Origin: Bacteroidales bacterium
GTDB lineage: Bacteria > Bacteroidota > Bacteroidia > Bacteroidales > UBA12077
DNA length: 49,987 nt
Assembly (NCBI GenBank): GCA_018334675.1
Contig: JAGXLL010000017.1
Location: forward strand, 1 to 49,987
Direction: 5' to 3'
Shown here: piece by piece, positions 1 through 8,560 of the stretch
Layout: each line of letters opens with the position of its first letter
How positions within the stretch are numbered: position 1 is the stretch's first letter
The notes under the pieces: model-generated
What the model saw: only the letters and a program-made list of their open reading frames with translations
Told to the model about the DNA's origin: nothing
Databases searched by the model: none
Translations under genes and position numbers: made by a program

Positions 1-317
1 ACCTTCCGCAGGGTGTGGTTCCGGTAGCGGCCATCATGATGGGCTATCCCGATGAAAATCCCGGATTGACCGATCGCCTGCCCCTGGAGGGAGTAGTGCA
101 TTACGAGACCTATAAAGATTATTCCAGTGATGACATCAACCGCATCTATCATGAAAAGGAAACCCTGGAGGAGACTCGTCAGCTGCTGGAAGAGAATGAT
201 AAAGCTACCCTGGCCCAGGTATTCACCGACAACAGGTATAAGAAGGAAGACAATCTGCATTTTTCCAAACAATTTCTTAAAGTCATCCAGAGTCAGGGGT
301 TTATGAATTATGTGTAA
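1..317 (+). CDS. Nitroreductase family protein, C-terminal part (5' truncated)
   Basis: The open frame enters from the window edge (first full codon at position 3) and ends at a TAA, giving about 104 residues. The start codon lies outside the window. The visible part contains VVPVAAIMMGYPDENP followed by LTDRLPLEGVVHYE, which matches the C-terminal region of Bacteroidota nitroreductases: FMN-dependent NAD(P)H oxidoreductases of the cytosol. The FMN-binding N-terminal half is missing, so substrate and subfamily cannot be stated. The tail (KQFLKVIQSQGFMNYV) is the usual end of these proteins. A strong terminator hairpin follows within 25 bases, so this is the last gene of its transcript. The family call is by recognition of the sequence pattern; moderately sure. 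Confidence 0.7.
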   Translation, partial: LPQGVVPVAAIMMGYPDENPGLTDRLPLEGVVHYETYKDYSSDDINRIYHEKETLEETRQLLEENDKATLAQVFTDNRYKKEDNLHFSKQFLKVIQSQGFMNYV

Positions 318-339
318 GAGATTGATTGTTGCATTTTAG

Positions 340-380
340 AGGCTGTATGACCTGTTTCAGGCATGCAGCCTTATGTTTTT
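340..380 (+). terminator. Rho-independent terminator after the nitroreductase gene
   Basis: AGGCTGTATG (340-349) pairs with CATGCAGCCT (362-371), with one G-U pair. The inner CCTG/CAGG (351-354 and 358-361) extends the stem around a TTT loop. A T-rich run with five consecutive T (376-380) follows. Orientation and distance fit termination of the preceding gene. Confidence 0.75.
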
Positions 381-507
381 CCAACATGCTGCAGATTCCT
401 TGTTTTTATGTAAATTTCAGTCTCTACCCATAATTGGGCTGTAGTTAGGCATGATAGATAAGCCTTTTGTTTTAAGGGAAGGGAATGGTTTTATATACCG
501 GACTGTC

Positions 508-2223
508 ATGAAGATATTCAAATGTTTGGTTTGGATTCACCTTTTTATATTTTTTTCCGGTGCAGTATGGTCCCAGCAAGTAGAATTGGAAGTGGTATCT
601 GGCGACACCTCTGAATTTTTTTCTCTCTGGGAGGAAGAGGTGGAAGGTTCCTACCGGGATTCGGCCACGGCGTACCGGCAACTCCGCCAGGCACTCTCTA
701 ATCTCCAGAGGCAGGGGTACCTGGCAGCCAGTTTTGACAGCCTAAATTATCATGGGGACAGGATAAGGGCTTTCCTGCATCCTGGTGATCCTTATCGTTG
801 GGGACGTTTTGAAGTGGTTTTGCCGGATCATAAGCTCGCCAGCAGCATACCCGCGCCGGAAGGCTTGGGAGCTCATCAGGTGATCAATCTGGAGGAGTTT
901 AACCTTTATAGGGAAAGAATTATCACATTCCTGGAAAACAGGGGATACCCTTTTGCCTCTGTAAATATGGTGCGGCGTAACGAGGCCGGGGGCGACACGC
1001 TGAACGCTTTTCTTCATGTTGAGACAGGCAAAAAGTACATCATTGATAGCATCTACATCAAAGGCGATGATCCGGTGAACCGGAAATACCTGTATCCATA
1101 CCTGGGTGTTCGTCCCGGGATGGTATACGATGAGTCGAGCATACGGGAAGTACCTGTGAAGATAGAGAACCTGTCCTTTCTACGTCAGATCCGTGATTTA
1201 GAGCTGGAGTTTTCCCAGGGTAACCGGGTCAATGTTTTTCTTTACCTGGATCGGGCCAGGAGCAACCGGGCAGAGGGTGCAGTGGGCTTCCTGCCTGGTG
1301 AGTCGGGGAAGGTTCGTTTTACCGGTCATGTGAACCTGGATTTATGGAATATTTTTCGCAGGGGGGAACAATTGGGGATGCAGTGGCGGAATCCGGAACC
1401 CAAGACCCAGGAGTTGAATCTGAACGTGGATGTTTCCTATTTGCTCTTCCAGCTGATGGGATTTCATGGAACATTTGAATGGTACAGGAAGGATACCAGC
1501 TATATGAACCGCAGTGCCAGGCTGGGTGTGCCCTTTCATGTCAAGAGCCACAGCAGGATAGAGGTCTTCGGCGATTTTGAGGCTTCATCGGTGCTATCCG
1601 GTGGTGGTTTGTCGTCACTATATGAAGATTATTCCTCCAGTTTGTGGGGCTTGCGTTATCTATACAACCGGCTGGATTATCCACTCAATCCTGCTCGTGG
1701 CATGCGGTGGGATGTTTTTTTGAGTGCAGGAAAACGAAAAACAAAGGGGGCCGAAAACTCCCAAACCAGTGCTGAAGCCGGATTGGATGCATCGCTTTAT
1801 TATCCGCTTTATGGTTCCTGGATCCTTCATCTGGCCAACCAAAGCCGTTACCGTCAGGTATGGGAAGAGGGCAAAACGGTTGGTATCAGGGAGAACGGGC
1901 TTTACCGCTTTGGCGGATTTGGCTCGCTGAGGGGTTTTGATGACAACGCCCTGCAGGCCTCCGCATATTCGTTCTTCACCCTGGAAGTGAAATACATTCT
2001 CTCGAGAAACAGCAATGTATATGCCTTTTTTGACGGTGCCTGGTATAAGAAAGATACTCCACAGGGCCAGATGACCGATGTACCCTATGGGTTCGGGCTG
2101 GGTGGCCATCTCGACTCAGGCATGGGCATCTTTTATATCAGCTATGCCCTGGGCCGGCAGTTCGGTAACCCCATCGATGTTGGCTCCGGCCGGATACACC
2201 TGGGCTATGTCAGCAAATTTTAG
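508..2223 (+). CDS. Omp85/BamA-family outer-membrane protein (TamA-like)
   Basis: The family inserts or translocates proteins at the outer membrane through a C-terminal 16-stranded barrel preceded by periplasmic POTRA domains. From the chosen start the protein has 571 residues, with a signal peptide (MKIFKCLVWIHLFIFFSGAVWSQ) at the very N-terminus. An in-frame ATG 57 bases upstream would place 19 extra residues in front of that signal peptide, so the internal start is preferred. The first third holds POTRA-like segments (for example TGKKYIIDSIYIKGDDPVN). The C-terminal half is rich in alternating barrel strands and contains LYRFGGFGSLRGFDDN, which resembles the conserved G-G-x-x-S-L-R-G-F/Y region of Omp85 barrels. 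It ends in an aromatic residue (YVSKF), as barrels do. It is shorter than a canonical BamA (about 800 residues), so a TamA-like or specialised Omp85 role is more likely than the essential BamA. Confidence 0.8.
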   Translation: MKIFKCLVWIHLFIFFSGAVWSQQVELEVVSGDTSEFFSLWEEEVEGSYRDSATAYRQLRQALSNLQRQGYLAASFDSLNYHGDRIRAFLHPGDPYRWGRFEVVLPDHKLASSIPAPEGLGAHQVINLEEFNLYRERIITFLENRGYPFASVNMVRRNEAGGDTLNAFLHVETGKKYIIDSIYIKGDDPVNRKYLYPYLGVRPGMVYDESSIREVPVKIENLSFLRQIRDLELEFSQGNRVNVFLYLDRARSNRAEGAVGFLPGESGKVRFTGHVNLDLWNIFRRGEQLGMQWRNPEPKTQELNLNVDVSYLLFQLMGFHGTFEWYRKDTSYMNRSARLGVPFHVKSHSRIEVFGDFEASSVLSGGGLSSLYEDYSSSLWGLRYLYNRLDYPLNPARGMRWDVFLSAGKRKTKGAENSQTSAEAGLDASLYYPLYGSWILHLANQSRYRQVWEEGKTVGIRENGLYRFGGFGSLRGFDDNALQASAYSFFTLEVKYILSRNSNVYAFFDGAWYKKDTPQGQMTDVPYGFGLGGHLDSGMGIFYISYALGRQFGNPIDVGSGRIHLGYVSKF

Positions 2224-2284
2224 ATGGTTGTCTTTGTTTTCACACCCGGGAAGTCAAAATAATTGATATCCCCTGGATGTTGCC

Positions 2285-2977
2285 TCAGTAATTTCCGTAA
2301 AGTTTTAATATGGGCTCGCGGATGCGTTGGGCCTTGTCGCTCAGGTAAAAGGCAATGGCATCGGCAATCTCCACGGGCTTGATCCACTCGTCGAAGTTGG
2401 CATCCGGCATGGCTTCCCGGTTGGGGATTGTATCAATCATATCCGGAGCCAGGGCGGCTGCTGAAGCATGGGTGCCCTTGAACTCTTCATTGACGATCTC
2501 TGAGAGTTTGATAAGCATATGCTTGGAGATAGAATAGGAGGTCAAGGCTTTTCCTCCCTTCTCCAGAGCAGGTTTTGATGTAATGAAGAAGATATGTCCT
2601 TGCTTTTGACTTTTTAGTTGTTCAGCCAGCGGTCGGGCAAAATGAAATGCGGTTTTAAAATTCAGGTTGATCATTTTGTCCAGGTCGTCGTCATTGGTTT
2701 TGAGAAAGGGTTTCATCTGAAAACCACCCACGGTGAGAACAGCACCATATACTTCACCGGTTTGTTTGATGTACTCTGCTGTCTCCACCGCATTAAGGGC
2801 ATCTACTGCTTTCAAAAATAAAAGTCCGTTATTCTTAAATGTGGATTTCACCTCCTCGGGATCGGGACCCCCCGGGATGATTGTGCCATGTACTTCATAG
2901 CCATCGTTCAGGAGCTTTTGAGTAATAAAAGTTCCCAAACCTCCATTTGCGCCTGTAACAATAATTTTTCGTGCCAT
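2285..2977 (-). CDS. SDR family NAD(P)-dependent oxidoreductase
   Basis: A 230-residue classical short-chain dehydrogenase, a cytosolic Rossmann-fold enzyme using NAD(P)H. The nucleotide-binding glycine motif TGANGGLG sits at residues 8-15. The catalytic Tyr-x-x-x-Lys appears as YSISK near residue 148, preceded by the FFITS strand that usually supplies the catalytic Ser. Length is normal for the family. The substrate cannot be read from sequence. It converges on the Omp85 gene with a 61-base gap and stands alone on its strand, with about 500 bases of non-coding DNA upstream. Confidence 0.85.
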   Translation of the reverse strand: MARKIIVTGANGGLGTFITQKLLNDGYEVHGTIIPGGPDPEEVKSTFKNNGLLFLKAVDALNAVETAEYIKQTGEVYGAVLTVGGFQMKPFLKTNDDDLDKMINLNFKTAFHFARPLAEQLKSQKQGHIFFITSKPALEKGGKALTSYSISKHMLIKLSEIVNEEFKGTHASAAALAPDMIDTIPNREAMPDANFDEWIKPVEIADAIAFYLSDKAQRIREPILKLYGNY

Positions 2978-3476
2978 AGTGCATTTTTTTATATATTGAT
3001 GATCATTGGGTTATTTACCTGCCCTCCTTAATGAAAAGTCAATCATCCTTCTCGATTATATTATTGCCTGCAGGACATTATTTTCTTTTAAGGAGAATAA
3101 TAATTTGGAAGATGGATCTTCCAGGTAAAGGGTACAACAATCACGAAAATAAAAAGTTAAAAAACAACCGGTAGCTTACGGGTCCCAACTTTACGGACCT
3201 TGCAGAACCGGCTGGACCCTCCGGCAGGATACAATAACAATCTATTTAATCACTTGCTCAATCACCCCAATCTACCTTAAACGTTAAACGTTCTTGCGCC
3301 GTCAAAGATAGTGTTTGTCAAGTTTAGTAGGCTAAGATTGGGAAGAATCCATAAAAAACCTGTCCAAAATTTACTTGATGGCAATTTTGGACAGGTAAAA
3401 TGAGAAAAGGTAGGGTTCTTTATTTTCAGAAAATTATTTAACCATTCAATATTAGGCTTTTGATGAATGATGTGTG
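2978..3476. other. Intergenic region, about 500 bases
   Basis: No convincing open frame. It holds a small perfect hairpin, TGGAAGA/TCTTCCA (3106-3123), a tandem AAACGTTAAACGTT (3279-3292) of the degenerate repeat type also seen elsewhere in the window, and the gal operon terminator listed separately. I found no exact TAnnTTTG box for the SDR gene. Confidence 0.5.
3352..3396 (-). terminator. Terminator of the gal operon
   Basis: CCTGTCCAAAATT (3359-3371) and AATTTTGGACAGG (3383-3395) form a perfect 13-bp stem around an 11-base loop; A3358/T3396 adds one more pair. On the minus strand the stem is followed by TTTTTT. It lies about 80 bases past the galT stop, in the right orientation to end the gal transcript. 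Confidence 0.85.
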
Positions 3477-4526
3477 TTATTGGGTTTGCTTATAATGTAC
3501 TTCTGAAAGTTCGGCCAGCATCCGGGCGCTTTTCTCCGCGGTGATATCCCGTTGTGGGTTGGCCAGCATCTCATAGCCTACCATAAATTTTTTCACCGTG
3601 GCGCTGCGCAGCAACGGTGGATAGAAATGCATGTGAAAGTGCCATTCCGGATGGGGTTTGCCGTCGGTCGGGGTCTGGTGTATCCCGGCCGAATAAGGAA
3701 ACGAGGTCTCAAAAAGATTATCGTATTTGATGGTCAGCCGGCTGATGGCATCGGCGTAACTTTGCTGTTCCTGTTCAGTGAATTCGCCGATGTTGCCCAC
3801 ATGTCTTTTGCTAAGTATCATGGTTTCAAACGGCCATATGGCCCAGAAGGGCACCAGAACTACGAAATCTTTGTTTTCCAGGACGATCCTTTCCTGCAGG
3901 TCCGTTTCCCGCTTCAGATAATCCTCCAACAGGCTGGTTCCGTGCTGTTGATAATAGTCTGCCATGTTGTTGGTTTCTTTGAGCGGCTCGACGGGTATGG
4001 ACTCCTGGGCCCAGATCTGACCGTGCGGGTGGGGGTTGCTGCATCCCATGATGCTTCCTTTGTTCTCAAAGATTTGAACGTAGTTGATATAATCTTTGCT
4101 GCCCAGATCCCTGTATTCTTTGATCCATTGCCGGATCACTTCCAGTATCTGTTCCTTGCCCAGTTCAGCGAGGGTGAGGTCGTGCCGGGGCGAGAAACAC
4201 ATCACCCGGCAGGTGCCTTTTTCACTGATGGCATGGAGTAAACCGTCGTCTTCATAATGACCATCAGGGATATCGCTCTCCAGGGCAGAGAAATCATTGG
4301 TGAACACGAAAGTGCTGGTGTAGTTGGGGTTTTTGTTTCCCCCGGCCCGGGAATTACCCGGGCACAAGTAGCATTTTTCATCGTACCGGGGTCTTTTTTC
4401 ACCGGCTTCTTCCTCCTGTTGACCCTGCCAGGGCCTTTTGGCCCGGTGAGGGGATACCTGTATCCATTCCCCGGTGAGGATATTGAATCTTCGGTGGCTA
4501 TGATCCTGTAGATTAAATTGTGCCAT
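3477..4526 (-). CDS. galT: Galactose-1-phosphate uridylyltransferase
   Basis: Leloir-pathway enzyme that exchanges UMP between UDP-glucose and galactose-1-phosphate, giving UDP-galactose and glucose-1-phosphate, via a uridylylated histidine. The 349-residue length is normal for the HIT-superfamily type I enzyme. The active-site motif NPHPHGQIW is at residues 164-172, with the nucleophile expected to be the second His of HPH. A Cys-x-x-Cys pair at 52/55 (CYLCPG) matches the structural zinc site. FPYSAGIHQTP and WHFHMHFYPP near the C-terminus are also GalT-typical. It is the last gene of the gal operon, 27 bases after the symporter gene and before a strong terminator. Its UDP-galactose product would need a GalE epimerase encoded elsewhere. 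Confidence 0.95.
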   Translation of the reverse strand: MAQFNLQDHSHRRFNILTGEWIQVSPHRAKRPWQGQQEEEAGEKRPRYDEKCYLCPGNSRAGGNKNPNYTSTFVFTNDFSALESDIPDGHYEDDGLLHAISEKGTCRVMCFSPRHDLTLAELGKEQILEVIRQWIKEYRDLGSKDYINYVQIFENKGSIMGCSNPHPHGQIWAQESIPVEPLKETNNMADYYQQHGTSLLEDYLKRETDLQERIVLENKDFVVLVPFWAIWPFETMILSKRHVGNIGEFTEQEQQSYADAISRLTIKYDNLFETSFPYSAGIHQTPTDGKPHPEWHFHMHFYPPLLRSATVKKFMVGYEMLANPQRDITAEKSARMLAELSEVHYKQTQ

Positions 4527-4553
4527 GAATCAATAGATTTATTATGATATATA

Positions 4554-6167
4554 TTACCAGAGGAAAATGTATAACACGGCCAGTATCGCCATGATTCCTA
4601 TGGCCATAATGTTGAATACAGTCCCGGTGTGGAACAATCCTTTATAAATATGCACCGCCTTGGGATGGTCTTCCTTCGTCTCAAGCCTGCTGATGGTGAT
4701 AAATACACCAGCCAATATCAGGGCAACAATACCGATGCGGTTCATGAAGGGTATATCTGTAAGAGCTGTGAATACCCAGGATAGGGGGATCGTAAGGATC
4801 GCTGTCCATAATGCGGCATTGGCTGTACCTTTTTTCCAGAGCAAGCCGGCAATGAAAATCACTACCACTCCCGGGGTGATGTATCCGGTGAAATCCTGGA
4901 TATACTGGAAGGCCTGATCCAGTTGACCCAGTAAAGGACGGGCCACCAGGAAAGCAATGAGCAGTGCGGTGAAGCTGGTGATGCGACCCACCAGCACCAT
5001 GTTGGTCTCACTTACATTTTTATTGATGAAATGCTTGTAGACATCAATGGTGAATATGTTGGCCGTTGCATTGAGCATGGCAGCCAGTGAGGAGACTACT
5101 GCTGCTATGAGTGCAGCGAAAGCTATTCCTCTCACGCCAACCGGAACCAACTGCAATACGTAGGGATAAGCTTTGTCGGAAGGAGACAGGGCTCCATCGC
5201 TGAGGGCATAAGCAGCTATACCGGGTACAACCACAATGAGCGGGACCAATATTTTAAGGTACCCGGCAAAAGCCAGTCCTCTTTGTGCCTCTTTGATATT
5301 TTTGGCAGCCAGTCCTTTTTGTATGATATACTGGTTAAAGCCCCAATAGGCAAAGTTGGCCACCCACAATCCGCCAACCAGCACGCTGATTCCGGGGATG
5401 TCCTGAAATGCATCGCGTGTACCCCCTTCTCCGTCGGGAATCATGATCTGGCCTTTTTCAATGATCATATCAAATTTTTCGGGAAACTGATTGAATATTT
5501 CAACCAATCCGGCAACTGGTCCGCTTCCCCCGTACATGTCGGCTACGGCATTCAGGGCCACATAGGTAGTAATCAATCCGCCTCCGATCAAAAAGGCTAC
5601 CTGAATAAAATCTGTCCAGGCCACGGATTTCAATCCGCCATAAATGGAGTAGAGGGCAGCAAAAAGGGCCAGTCCTATGATGCCATAAATAAATGGAACG
5701 CTCATGATGGTGTTCAGCGCCAGGGCACCCAGGTACAGTACAGAGGTTAGGTTAACAAAGACATATACCAACAGCCAGAGCACTGCCATGACTGTCCTGA
5801 CGCGGTTATCATAACGGCGCTCTAAAAATTGAGGCATGGTATAAATCTTCTTCTCCAGAAAGATGGGCATGAAATACTTGGCGATGATCAGCAGGGCCGC
5901 TGCCGACATCCATTCATAACTGGCTATGGCCAGACCGATCGCGTAGCCGGAGCCGGACATGCCAATAAACTGCTCGGCCGAGATGTTGGAGGCGATCAAG
6001 GAAGTACCGATGGCCCACCAAGGCAGTGCCTTGCTGGCCAGGAAATAGTCGCTGGAATTTTTCACATGGCCCTTTTTCTCGCGCGACATATACATAGCCA
6101 CTCCAAGGATGAGCACCGCGTAAAGGGCGAACACGATATAATCAATAGTGACAAATTGTTGTGCCAT
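4554..6167 (-). CDS. Sodium/solute symporter family (SSS) transporter, probably galactose uptake
   Basis: A 537-residue inner-membrane protein with about 13-14 hydrophobic segments, of the sodium:solute symporter (SGLT-like) family. SSS-type features are visible: ASNISAEQFIGMSGSGYA in the first helices, YSIYGGLKSVAWTDFIQ in the middle, and AALIAAVVSSLAAMLNATA further on. Family members bring in sugars, amino acids or vitamins with Na+. The position between galK and galT, with gaps of 18 and 27 bases, makes galactose or a closely related sugar the likely substrate. That is inference from context; the family itself is clear. Confidence 0.88.
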   Translation of the reverse strand: MAQQFVTIDYIVFALYAVLILGVAMYMSREKKGHVKNSSDYFLASKALPWWAIGTSLIASNISAEQFIGMSGSGYAIGLAIASYEWMSAAALLIIAKYFMPIFLEKKIYTMPQFLERRYDNRVRTVMAVLWLLVYVFVNLTSVLYLGALALNTIMSVPFIYGIIGLALFAALYSIYGGLKSVAWTDFIQVAFLIGGGLITTYVALNAVADMYGGSGPVAGLVEIFNQFPEKFDMIIEKGQIMIPDGEGGTRDAFQDIPGISVLVGGLWVANFAYWGFNQYIIQKGLAAKNIKEAQRGLAFAGYLKILVPLIVVVPGIAAYALSDGALSPSDKAYPYVLQLVPVGVRGIAFAALIAAVVSSLAAMLNATANIFTIDVYKHFINKNVSETNMVLVGRITSFTALLIAFLVARPLLGQLDQAFQYIQDFTGYITPGVVVIFIAGLLWKKGTANAALWTAILTIPLSWVFTALTDIPFMNRIGIVALILAGVFITISRLETKEDHPKAVHIYKGLFHTGTVFNIMAIGIMAILAVLYIFLW

Positions 6168-6185
6168 AAGATCGTTTTTGAAGGG

Positions 6186-7358
6186 TTAAATATTTATTTT
6201 TTTTGCACCGTCCCGGATCAGGGTTGTATAAAACTCGGGCTTGAGCCCTGTTTTGGCTTCATAGTTTTTACCCACCTGTGAGATGAATGCTTCTGTTGCC
6301 TCAGCTCTAACCAATGATACCGTGCATCCTCCAAATCCTGCTCCCGTCATACGCGAACCCAGGACACCTTCCAGTTTGCGGGCTTCATCAACCAGGGTAT
6401 CCAGTTCTTTGCCCGTCACTTCGTAATCATCGCGGAGAGAATCATGGGATTCATTCATTAACCTGCCGAATGTTTCCAGGTCACCTGAATTTAAAGCTTG
6501 CGTGGCGGCAATAACCCTTTTGTCTTCCGTTATAACGTGGCGGGCACGTTTTTGAAGGACCGGATCGGGGATACGTTCCTGAACTTTTTGAAATTGGGTG
6601 TATTCAATTTTTCCAAGGTTTTTAAAGGCTTGACCTTCTTTGTTCAGATGTTCCAGAGCCTGTTCGCACTCAGTGCGGCGTTCATTGTATTTTGAATCGG
6701 TTAGCTTTCTTTGCTTGTTGGTGTTGGAGATGATCAGTTTATGATCTTTTAGCTTTACCGGCACCAGTTCATAGTCCAGGGTATCGGTATCCAGAAAGAC
6801 GGCGTGGTTTTCCCTGCCCATTCCAACGGCAAATTGATCCATGATGCCGCAGTTCATTCCAACGAAATCGTTTTCTGCCCTCTGGCTCAGCTGGATCAAT
6901 TCCACCAGGGAGTGACCGAAAGAGAATATATCGTTTAAAGCAACGGCCGTCACCATTTCAATGGAGGCAGAAGAGGAAAGGCCTGCACCATGGGGGATGG
7001 TGCCCGAAAACAGAAGCTCCGCACCTGTTTGGAGTTGACTGTTTAACTTTCGAAACTGGTCGATAATCCCCAGGGGATAGTTTACCCATTCCTGGCCATG
7101 TTTTTCATGGATCAAATCCAGCGGGATGGTCGGTGCATACTCGAACTCGGTGGTTGTGAGAGAAATGTGTTTTTTGTCGCATTTTCTGACCAGCAGATAT
7201 GTTCCGTAATCCAGGGCACAGGGTAAGACATAGCCACCGTTGTAATCGGTATGTTCACCGATTAGATTTACACGACCCGGGGCAAAAAAGGCGTGAATCT
7301 GTTCTTTACTTTCCCCGTATATCTCTGTAAACTTGTTTTTTAACTCAGTTGTGTCCAT
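6186..7358 (-). CDS. galK: Galactokinase
   Basis: Phosphorylates alpha-D-galactose at C1 with ATP, the first committed Leloir step in the cytosol. The 390 residues carry all three GHMP-kinase/galactokinase signatures. The galactokinase motif GRVNLIGEHTDYNGGY is at residues 28-43. The ATP-binding HGAGLSSSASIE is at about 123-134. CGIMDQF near 170-176 contains the expected catalytic aspartate. The C-terminal GSRMTGAGFGGCTVSLV is the third GHMP motif. Start codon and length agree with the family. It lies between galM (61 bases upstream) and the symporter gene. Confidence 0.96.
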   Translation of the reverse strand: MDTTELKNKFTEIYGESKEQIHAFFAPGRVNLIGEHTDYNGGYVLPCALDYGTYLLVRKCDKKHISLTTTEFEYAPTIPLDLIHEKHGQEWVNYPLGIIDQFRKLNSQLQTGAELLFSGTIPHGAGLSSSASIEMVTAVALNDIFSFGHSLVELIQLSQRAENDFVGMNCGIMDQFAVGMGRENHAVFLDTDTLDYELVPVKLKDHKLIISNTNKQRKLTDSKYNERRTECEQALEHLNKEGQAFKNLGKIEYTQFQKVQERIPDPVLQKRARHVITEDKRVIAATQALNSGDLETFGRLMNESHDSLRDDYEVTGKELDTLVDEARKLEGVLGSRMTGAGFGGCTVSLVRAEATEAFISQVGKNYEAKTGLKPEFYTTLIRDGAKKINI

Positions 7359-7419
7359 TATTCAAAAATTTTTGAATGAGGAGATATCTTTTGCAATCCT
7401 GTTTAATCATCCACACAGG

Positions 7420-8544
7420 TTATTGGATGGTGGAAAACTTATAAATGGTTTGTTTTTTATAAGTCTCTCCCGGTTTAAGCACCGTGGAAGGAAAGTTTTC
7501 ATGGTTGGGTGAATCGGGAAAATGCTGGGCCTCCAGGCAGAAGGCAGTCCGATACTCGTAGGCCACGCCATTCTTACCCACCTGCGATCCATCCAGGAAA
7601 TTACCCGAATAAAATTGCAGTCCGGGTTCTGTTGTATGAACTTCCATCTTTCTGCCGGTAGTGGGTTCGTATACCTCGGCTGCCAGGGTCATGGCGTCTT
7701 GTTGAGGCTTGTTAAGCACCCAGTTGTGGTCGTATCCGTTGCCATATTCAAGTTGCTGGTAGCCGGCATTAATCTCGGCACCCATCTTTTTAGCCTGTGT
7801 AAAGTCCATGGGTGTGCCTTTCACCTCCCGTATTTCTCCGGTGGGTATCAGACCACTGTCGATGGGGGTGAACTGATCTGCATGAATGGTTAGTTCATGA
7901 TCCAGGATCTTGCTTTTTCCTGCGTCTTTCAGGTTGAAAAACGAGTGATGGGTTAGGTTGACAATGGTTTTTTTGTCGGAGGTGGCATGATAGTCAATCT
8001 TAAGCTCATAATTGTCGGTCCAGGTATAAACCACTGTGGCAGTAAACCTTCCAGGATACCCCATTTCACCGTCCTTACTGACATATGTAAGATGCAGGCT
8101 TTGGGGGTTCTTGTCATCCTTCAGCTTAGCCTCCCAGATCACGTTGTGAAACCCATCAGGTCCACCATGCAAGTGGTTGGGTCCATTGTTTTGCGGCAGT
8201 TGATAAGTTTCTCCGTCCAGCGTGAAACGGCCCTTGTCGATGCGGTTGCCGTAGCGCCCGATAAGGGCTCCGAAATAGGGTTCCCCGTTGATGTAGTCTT
8301 CAGGCTGTTCGTATCCGAGTACCACATCCCCCAAATTGCCATTTTTATCGGGAACCTGGAGGGACATCACTTTGCCGCCGAAATTGGTGATCTTCACCTC
8401 GGCTCCGTGTTTGTTGGTCAGGGAGAATACTTTGAGTTGGTCTGTCATTTTCATATTGTCCTGGTTTTTTTCAGATTTTTTCGTTCCGCATCCCTGAAAA
8501 AGCAAGAATGCAATTGCGATAAGAAGAACAGAAGTTTTTTTCAT
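7420..8544 (-). CDS. galM: Aldose 1-epimerase (mutarotase), predicted lipoprotein
   Basis: Interconverts alpha and beta anomers of galactose or glucose, supplying the alpha form that GalK uses. The 374-residue protein begins with a lipoprotein signal peptide (MKKTSVLLIAIAFLLFQGC), so it should be lipid-anchored outside the cytoplasmic membrane rather than cytosolic. Family motifs are present: NHLHGGPDGFHNVIWEA (substrate-binding His), NLTHHSFFNL (catalytic His region) and a C-terminal CLEAQHFPDSPNH that includes the expected catalytic Glu. Second gene of the operon, 16 bases after the regulator. Extracytoplasmic GalM lipoproteins are common in Bacteroidota and fit mutarotation before Na+-coupled uptake. 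Confidence 0.93.
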   Translation of the reverse strand: MKKTSVLLIAIAFLLFQGCGTKKSEKNQDNMKMTDQLKVFSLTNKHGAEVKITNFGGKVMSLQVPDKNGNLGDVVLGYEQPEDYINGEPYFGALIGRYGNRIDKGRFTLDGETYQLPQNNGPNHLHGGPDGFHNVIWEAKLKDDKNPQSLHLTYVSKDGEMGYPGRFTATVVYTWTDNYELKIDYHATSDKKTIVNLTHHSFFNLKDAGKSKILDHELTIHADQFTPIDSGLIPTGEIREVKGTPMDFTQAKKMGAEINAGYQQLEYGNGYDHNWVLNKPQQDAMTLAAEVYEPTTGRKMEVHTTEPGLQFYSGNFLDGSQVGKNGVAYEYRTAFCLEAQHFPDSPNHENFPSTVLKPGETYKKQTIYKFSTIQ

Positions 8545-8560
8545 GGCGCCTGTTTTTTAG

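Noticed and set aside
3552-4241. A 229-codon plus-strand open frame inside galT
   Set aside because: Antisense shadow; galT is intact with its active site.
8545-8560. Second operator between the regulator gene and galM
   Set aside because: The 16-base gap has no ACTAGT element or palindrome; the genes are simply co-transcribed.
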